Source: Anoxybacteroides rupiense
GTDB taxonomy: Bacteria; Bacillota; Bacilli; Bacillales; Anoxybacillaceae
Length of the DNA: 64,000 nt
Direction: 5' to 3'
NCBI RefSeq assembly: GCF_014196195.1
Contig: NZ_JACIDF010000001.1
Span: forward strand, 62,001-126,000
Part shown: one piece after another, positions 59,675 to 64,000 of the stretch
Position numbering within the stretch: the first letter of the stretch is position 1
Layout: each line of letters starts with the position of its first letter
The notes under the pieces: model-generated
Database searches by the model: none
What the model saw: the letters and a program-made list of their open reading frames with translations, nothing else
What the model was told of the DNA's origin: nothing
Program-made: the position numbers and the translations under genes

Positions 59675-60910
59675 ATGTTGAAATTTAGAGCACACAATGG
59701 ACAGAACAGAGAACAAACCATAGATACAAAGGCTTTACTATTCGGTCTTATGTCCGTGTTTCTTTGCGGTGTAGGCTTCAGCATCATAGCGCCTGTCGTC
59801 CCATTTTTAGTGCAGCCTTATATAAATAATCCGGGAGAACAGGCTATCGTTGTTACGCTGTTGACCTCTGTTTATGCGATCTGCGTGTTTTTTGCGGCCC
59901 CCGCACTTGGGGCTTTGAGCGACAAATACGGTCGTCGCCCATTGCTCTTAGTATGCCTTTTGGGTTCGGCCATAGGGTACTTCGTTTTTGGTATAGGAGG
60001 AGCTCTATGGGTGCTATTTGTCGGGCGCATCATAGAGGGAATCACAGGCGGGAGCATAGGCACGATCTTCGCATATTTCGCAGACATCATTCCTCCGGAA
60101 CAGAGAACTAAATATTTTGGATGGATGAGTGCAGTTGTAGGCGCAGGCACTGTCATTGGCCCGACTCTGGGTGGATTGCTTGCCAAGTTGGGGTATTCTG
60201 CACCCATGTATTTTGGAACGATCATCACTTTATTGAATGTTGTTTATGGATTCCTTTTTATGCCTGAAAGCCTTGACAAGAATAAAAGACTGAAAGAGAT
60301 TACCATAGTAAGACTGAACCCATTTACGCAGCTTACAAACATACTTTCCATAAAAAACTTAAATAGGCTGCTTGTCTCCGCGTTCTTGCTTTGGATACCG
60401 AACGGATCTTTGCAAGCGGTGTTTTCACAATTTACAATGGATACTTTTAGTTGGAAACCTGCGCTAATCGGACTTATGTTTTCCATTATTGGCATCCAAG
60501 ACATCCTTTCACAAGGTTTCATCATGCCAAAGCTCTTGAAAAAACGCGGCGATAAACAGATAGCCATTCTTGGAATGGCTTCAGAGATGATAGGCTACAT
60601 TCTTATTGCGTTATCTGCTTTATTCTCATTCTATCCTCTATGCATCGCTGGAATGTTTATATTTGGTTTTGGCGATTCGATCTTCGGTCCTTCCTTCAAT
60701 GGGATGCTCTCGAAGTCTGTCGATTCTAGTCAACAAGGAAGGATCCAAGGTGGCAGCCAATCTATTCAGGCTTTAGCAAGAATAATTGGGCCAATTATTG
60801 GAGGGCAAATCTATGTATCACTTGGGCATGCCGCACCCGCTTTTATGGGCATGATCCTTATAGCAGCGGCAATACCTGTTTTGTATAAGGGTACGCATAT
60901 AAATATGTAA
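59675..60910 (+). CDS. MFS multidrug exporter (DHA1/TetA-like)
   Basis: 411 residues, twelve membrane helices. MFS motif A is GALSDKYGRRPLLL between helices 2 and 3; motif C-like AVVGAGTVIGPTLGGLLA in helix 5 marks drug/H+ antiporters. TetA-like ends are present (QGRIQGGSQSIQALARIIGPIIGGQIY). AAGGAGAGAATCTAA precedes the ATG. Under the MarR-type operator just upstream, so probably induced by the compound it exports. Confidence 0.92.
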   Translation: MLKFRAHNGQNREQTIDTKALLFGLMSVFLCGVGFSIIAPVVPFLVQPYINNPGEQAIVVTLLTSVYAICVFFAAPALGALSDKYGRRPLLLVCLLGSAIGYFVFGIGGALWVLFVGRIIEGITGGSIGTIFAYFADIIPPEQRTKYFGWMSAVVGAGTVIGPTLGGLLAKLGYSAPMYFGTIITLLNVVYGFLFMPESLDKNKRLKEITIVRLNPFTQLTNILSIKNLNRLLVSAFLLWIPNGSLQAVFSQFTMDTFSWKPALIGLMFSIIGIQDILSQGFIMPKLLKKRGDKQIAILGMASEMIGYILIALSALFSFYPLCIAGMFIFGFGDSIFGPSFNGMLSKSVDSSQQGRIQGGSQSIQALARIIGPIIGGQIYVSLGHAAPAFMGMILIAAAIPVLYKGTHINM

Positions 60911-60973
60911 ACGACCACCTGCTTTATGGAGGCAATGCCCTACCTTCATTTTCGATGATAGAAAGGAACGCAA

Positions 60974-61117
60974 ATGCGCCATATACATCTTCACGTCGAG
61001 ACAAAGTCGTCTGAAACGCGAAGCTTTTGGTATCAAATGGTTTGCGAACCATTATACTCTTTTTTCATTGCACACGATAAAGGGAAAATTGTGTTGATGG
61101 AACTATACTCAATCTAA
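60974..61117 (+). CDS. Short ORF, possibly a truncated glyoxalase/VOC-type gene
   Basis: 47 residues: MRHIHLHVETKSSETRSFWYQ, then FFIAHDKGKIVLMELYSI. A first beta-strand with H, followed by (S/A)xxFWYQ and a final FFIAxDKGKIVLMEL, recalls the halves of a VOC fold with the middle missing. AGAAAGGAACG precedes the ATG. Either a truncated gene or a small protein; low certainty. Confidence 0.35.
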   Translation: MRHIHLHVETKSSETRSFWYQMVCEPLYSFFIAHDKGKIVLMELYSI

Positions 61118-61354
61118 CTCTTCCACGTTAATACTCCTTGAGTAAGTTCCTTTTATTTTTTCCATAACTGACAACATACTGTTTACTCCAACTAGAATTA
61201 GTGAAATTTCCCGTATAATTAAACGTAATATTGCTCCCATTCGACCAACTTCTCCAGAAGTTTTATATATTGATTAAGCGATAATTTCCCATGGTTAAAA
61301 AAGTTTTTCAAAATCTTTAATTCATAATAGAAAGGCTCCATTAGCTCACCATTC

Positions 61355-61639
61355 CTATCTTGAGGGAAAAGTTGTATGTTTTAAAATAGCGTTCAGAGCG
61401 TTTATTGCAAACTCACGAAAACGATCTTCATAACCCCATTTGTCATTGCTAATGTTATAAGCTTCTTCACCTTCATCCATTTCTTCGCGACAATTTTCAC
61501 AATAACGAATAATAACTTCGTCGTCACAAGGGTTATCGAGTTTCCAACTTTAGTCAGATTCGATTAATTTGGTGTTCAAACATTTCCCAAGCACAGTTCT
61601 AATATTTGACCTAATGGTTTCATCAATAGTACCATAATG
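61355..61639 (-). pseudogene. Broken hypothetical gene with internal stop
   Basis: One frame reads IDETIRSNIRTVLGKCLNTKL, then TAA (61550-61552), then continues in frame as SWKLDNPCDDEVIIRYCENC, REEMDEGEEAYNISNDKW and RFREFAINALNAILK to TAG at 61355. The C-x-x-C pair (CENC) and acidic content look protein-like, but there is no start codon. Probably a disrupted gene; family unknown. Confidence 0.45.
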
Positions 61640-61660
61640 TTAGTTAGTGATAACTAACAT
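61637..61660. promoter_or_regulatory. Perfect inverted repeat, likely TetR operator
   Basis: ATGTTAGTTA-gtga-TAACTAACAT, 24 bases with 10-bp perfect arms, ends 14 bases before the YczE-like start. TetR repressors bind such sites, and a tetR gene follows the YczE-like gene. Confidence 0.75.
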
Positions 61661-61673
61661 ATTTGGGAGAGGA

Positions 61674-62327
61674 ATGAGGAATGTGCAAAAAGAGATGAAA
61701 CAATATATAATTTTAATTATTGGATTGCTAGTAATGGGCATAGGGATTGCAATGGTTACGCAAGCTGAACTCGGTACGACACCAATTGCTAGTATACCGT
61801 ATGTATTAAGTCTTATTTTTCCTTTAACGATAGGACAATTTACGATCTTCCTAACTGTTTTATTTGTATTAATCCAAGTAATTATTTTAAGGGAAGATTT
61901 TCCTAAATTTCAATATCTTCAGTTGTTGATTGGTTTTATATTGGGTTACTTTATCGATTTGGGTATGTTGATTTTTTCTTATTATCACCCTTCCTTATAT
62001 ATTGAAAAGCTAATTTTATTAGTTGTAGGGTGTGTCATGATCGCATTAGGAGTGATCCTTCAATTAGCAGCAAATACGATTCTTAACCCTGCAGATGGGA
62101 TCATAAAAGTTATTTCCATGAAGTACGAACGGAACTTTGGGAGATTGAAAATAGCGTTTGACTCATTACAAGTAATCATTGCTGCGCTTATTTCGTTTTG
62201 GACATTTGGGGAAATACAAGGGATTAGAGAAGGAACGATTATGTCAGCTTTTCTTGTCGGTTTTTTTATTAATAGAATTAGAAGGATACAACAGTTATAT
62301 CTAAAAAAAAGACAACATTTAAAATAG
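61674..62327 (+). CDS. YczE/YitT-like membrane protein
   Basis: 217 residues, five membrane helices. Begins MRNVQKEMKQYIILIIGLLVMG; contains GIGIAMVTQAELGTTPIASIPYVLS and AANTILNPADGIIKVISMK, typical of the YczE/YyaS family. B. subtilis YczE is linked to lipopeptide production, but its function is unknown. Weak ribosome-binding site GGGAGAGGA. Flanked by a perfect operator and followed 61 bases later by its likely TetR regulator. Confidence 0.82.
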   Translation: MRNVQKEMKQYIILIIGLLVMGIGIAMVTQAELGTTPIASIPYVLSLIFPLTIGQFTIFLTVLFVLIQVIILREDFPKFQYLQLLIGFILGYFIDLGMLIFSYYHPSLYIEKLILLVVGCVMIALGVILQLAANTILNPADGIIKVISMKYERNFGRLKIAFDSLQVIIAALISFWTFGEIQGIREGTIMSAFLVGFFINRIRRIQQLYLKKRQHLK

Positions 62328-62388
62328 CATTATACCAACTTTCTTTTATATTTTTTGGGTTTATAACGATTGCGAAACGGGTGATGAT

Positions 62389-62973
62389 ATGGAAACAAAC
62401 GAAAAAATTTTAGATTCAGCTATTTCATTAATGGCTTCAAAGGGATATAAAGCTGTAACGATTAAAGAAATAGCAAGACATGCTTCTGTCAGTGAAATGA
62501 CAGTATACCGCCAATTTGGGAACAAACAAAATATTTTAGACGCCATTATCGCTAAATTTCAATATGCTTCTTTCATAAAAGAACAATTGGAAAAAGAGCT
62601 AACATACGAATTAGAACATGATTTATTACTATACTCGACGATTTATCAAAATTATATGATGAAAAACAAACAAATTTACATGATATCTGTTCTCGAGCGA
62701 AACACCATGCCTGATCTTCACCTGACTCTTCACAAAAACGTTGAAGAAATTCAGCAGTTTTTATTAGATTACTTTAAGGAAATGCAAAATCGGGGCAAAT
62801 TGATTAAAGGCAACATCGATTCATTTGTAGCCTTATTTATGCGGTTCAATTATGGTCACTTTGTTTCAGAAACGTTGCTAGGATTTTCAAATATTCCTAT
62901 TTCAAACGAAGAATTTCTTAAGGATGCTGTCTCTGTTATAGTAACAGGATTAACTCCTAAAGCTTCTAAATAA
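62389..62973 (+). CDS. TetR-family regulator
   Basis: 194 residues. N-terminal helix-turn-helix: METNEKILDSAISLMASKGYKAVTIKEIARHASVSEMTVYRQFGNKQNILDAII; the ligand-binding part is variable. GGGTGATGAT precedes the ATG. It probably represses the upstream YczE-like gene and itself through the inverted repeat at 61637-61660. Confidence 0.9.
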   Translation: METNEKILDSAISLMASKGYKAVTIKEIARHASVSEMTVYRQFGNKQNILDAIIAKFQYASFIKEQLEKELTYELEHDLLLYSTIYQNYMMKNKQIYMISVLERNTMPDLHLTLHKNVEEIQQFLLDYFKEMQNRGKLIKGNIDSFVALFMRFNYGHFVSETLLGFSNIPISNEEFLKDAVSVIVTGLTPKASK

Positions 62974-63345
62974 AATCAAGACGTGGGGCATAGAAGCCCC
63001 CAGCCCCCATATACCTCCAAAGGAATTTTTCGTGAGCTTTAATTCGAAAAATTTTCTCGCCGACAAAAGAAAGCAGCAAATAAAAAGTTTTTTCTTTCTA
63101 CGGAGGATGGGAAAGAAACCAGATGCAGGCGATGCTTGTTTATGCGGCCATGAATTTGATAACTGCCTATGGAGAAAGGGCCCCTCCCTTCTTTTGCATT
63201 CGAGTATGCATTTATGTTTGTCGTTTCACCAAGAAAAACAACTACGAAAAATGAAACAAAATAGGTGTAAGACAAAAGTCTTACACCTATTTTGTCAACA
63301 GTCTGAAAGAGGGGGTTCCAAGCTGCTTTTGGGACACCCTCTTGC
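62974..63345. other. Intergenic region after tetR
   Basis: No gene; a plus-strand frame from 63032 has no ribosome-binding site and runs through the xylB terminator. Contains the hairpin at 63257-63294. Confidence 0.4.
63257..63294 (-). terminator. Terminator of the xylulokinase gene
   Basis: CAAAATAGGTGTAAGAC (63257-63273) and GTCTTACACCTATTTTG (63278-63294), a perfect 17-bp stem with loop AAAA. The minus strand continues TTTCATTTTT. Confidence 0.8.
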
Positions 63346-64000
63346 TTATTTTCGAAACTTCTTTAACTGTTCATTGATTTCTTTTGTCTGTGCATAAATT
63401 TGCCGATACACATGGAATAGCTCTTGATAGCGCTGAGCTGCGTCCTCTTGAGGCTCAACCAGCTGTTCGACTTGCTTAAACGTAGCTGCACACTCTTCCA
63501 AAGACTCAAACCAGCCGCAGCCGCATGCCGCAATCATCGCTGCCCCTAAACCTGGCCCTTGTTCATTTTTCAGTTTTTCAATCGGTGTATGAAAAATATC
63601 GGCTTGAATTTGTAGCCACTCATGACTTTTGGCTCCCCCGCCGATGGAAACGATCGACTTCATTTTTTTGCCGCTCCGCTTTATGATCTCCACCGACTCA
63701 TTTAAAGAAAAAATAATGCCTTCCATCACGGCACGCGCAAAATCCCACTTTGTATGCGATGCATCAATTCCGATAAAAGAGGCGCGAATATGAGCATCGG
63801 CATGGGGGGTTCGTTCCCCAACTAAATATGGCGTAAATAACAGTCCATTGGCTCCGATTGGCGATTCTGCTGCTTGGTGAATCACTTCTGAAAACGAGAT
63901 TTCCGGCATAAATGTTCGTTTTAACCAATCAAAACTATATCCGGCAGCCAAGGTAACGCCCATAATATAATACGAGTTTGGCTTCGCATGGTTAAAATAG
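63346..64000 (-). CDS. xylB: Xylulokinase-type sugar kinase (FGGY), C-terminal part
   Basis: 218 residues of the C-terminal domain; the gene continues beyond the window. FGGY signatures: GLLFTPYLVGERTPHADAHIRASFIGIDASH, then VSIGGGAKSHEWLQIQADIFHTPIEKLKNEQGPGLGAAMIAA, which forms the ATP site. Xylulokinase fits best; gluconokinase-type members are similar, so the exact sugar is not certain. The preceding residues YFNHAKPNSYYIMGVTLAAG extend it to the window edge. Confidence 0.82.
   Translation of the reverse strand, partial: YFNHAKPNSYYIMGVTLAAGYSFDWLKRTFMPEISFSEVIHQAAESPIGANGLLFTPYLVGERTPHADAHIRASFIGIDASHTKWDFARAVMEGIIFSLNESVEIIKRSGKKMKSIVSIGGGAKSHEWLQIQADIFHTPIEKLKNEQGPGLGAAMIAACGCGWFESLEECAATFKQVEQLVEPQEDAAQRYQELFHVYRQIYAQTKEINEQLKKFRK

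Larger units (their letters stand above)
60911..61673. other. Region of gene fragments between the MFS and YczE-like genes
   Basis: Holds a short VOC-like ORF (60974-61117), a broken hypothetical gene (61355-61639, minus strand) and a perfect operator-like inverted repeat (61637-61660). The rest shows no signal. A/T content rises here compared with the flanking operons, which suggests an accessory stretch. Confidence 0.5.

Overview
The window reads as chromosome from a low-to-mid GC, spore-forming, probably thermophilic Bacillaceae (Geobacillus/Parageobacillus/Anoxybacillus group). The basis is recognisable orthologs of Bacillus genes: brxA/yphP, ypiP, ypgQ, ypgR, bsaA, tnrA, a KinB-type sporulation kinase, a MifM-type arrest peptide and acetyl-type metA. 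Strong GGAGG ribosome-binding sites, frequent TTG/GTG starts and Bacillus-type riboswitches agree. The first 14 kb keeps the B. subtilis ilvA-dfrA-thy-ypiP-yphP-ypgR-ypgQ-bsaA-metA neighbourhood, mostly on the minus strand. No rRNA, tRNA or CRISPR was seen.

Layout. 1-14 kb: start of ilvA, thymidylate/folate genes (thyA, dfrA, fhs), a lethal-factor-like secreted metalloprotease, an aminotransferase, bacilliredoxin, two DUF4183 genes, ypgQR, glutathione peroxidase and metA. 14-16.6 kb: a scar resembling an excised integrative element at the 3' end of metA, a fluoride riboswitch driving two adjacent Fluc genes, and a small Arg/Lys/Trp-rich peptide gene. 16.7-24.4 kb: a cobalamin-riboswitch operon (cbiW, cbiF, cbiG, cbiA, cbiP, cobT, cobA, cobO). 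Its front end has collapsed: cbiW carries an internal deletion, cbiF has lost its start, and the genes normally between them are gone. 24.4-36.6 kb: rraA-like gene, UbiB-type kinase, phasin-like protein, topB, a secreted M3 oligopeptidase, yidC2 behind a MifM-like arrest peptide, and an orphan HemD-like protein. 36.8-42 kb: KinB-like kinase, methionine aminopeptidase, metallo-beta-lactamase-fold hydrolase and the ycgQ/ycgR permease pair. 42.9-46.5 kb: the fruRKA operon. 46.7-49.3 kb: DUF5317 membrane protein, a 30-residue hydrophobic peptide and a GGDEF/HD-GYP protein. 50-58.7 kb: endonuclease I family protein, NhaC-type antiporter, tnrA with three TnrA boxes facing an fbpA-like gene, a LytS/LytR-type two-component system, nitronate monooxygenase and enoyl-CoA hydratase. 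59-64 kb: MarR/MFS and TetR/YczE modules with clear operators, gene fragments, and the 3' part of a xylulokinase gene.

The most interesting items are: (1) a diverged MifM-like arrest peptide whose downstream hairpin hides the yidC2 ribosome-binding site; (2) a riboswitch-controlled cobalamin operon gutted by deletion; (3) a DUF5317/small-peptide/GGDEF-HD-GYP locus that could be a peptide-linked c-di-GMP signalling system; (4) hairpin elements with a TTTAA boundary, resembling IS200/IS605 ends, two of which supply the stop codons of topB and ycgR; (5) a decayed attachment-site duplication at metA; (6) TnrA boxes placed upstream of an fbpA-type gene. Names rest on sequence recognition without any database search.
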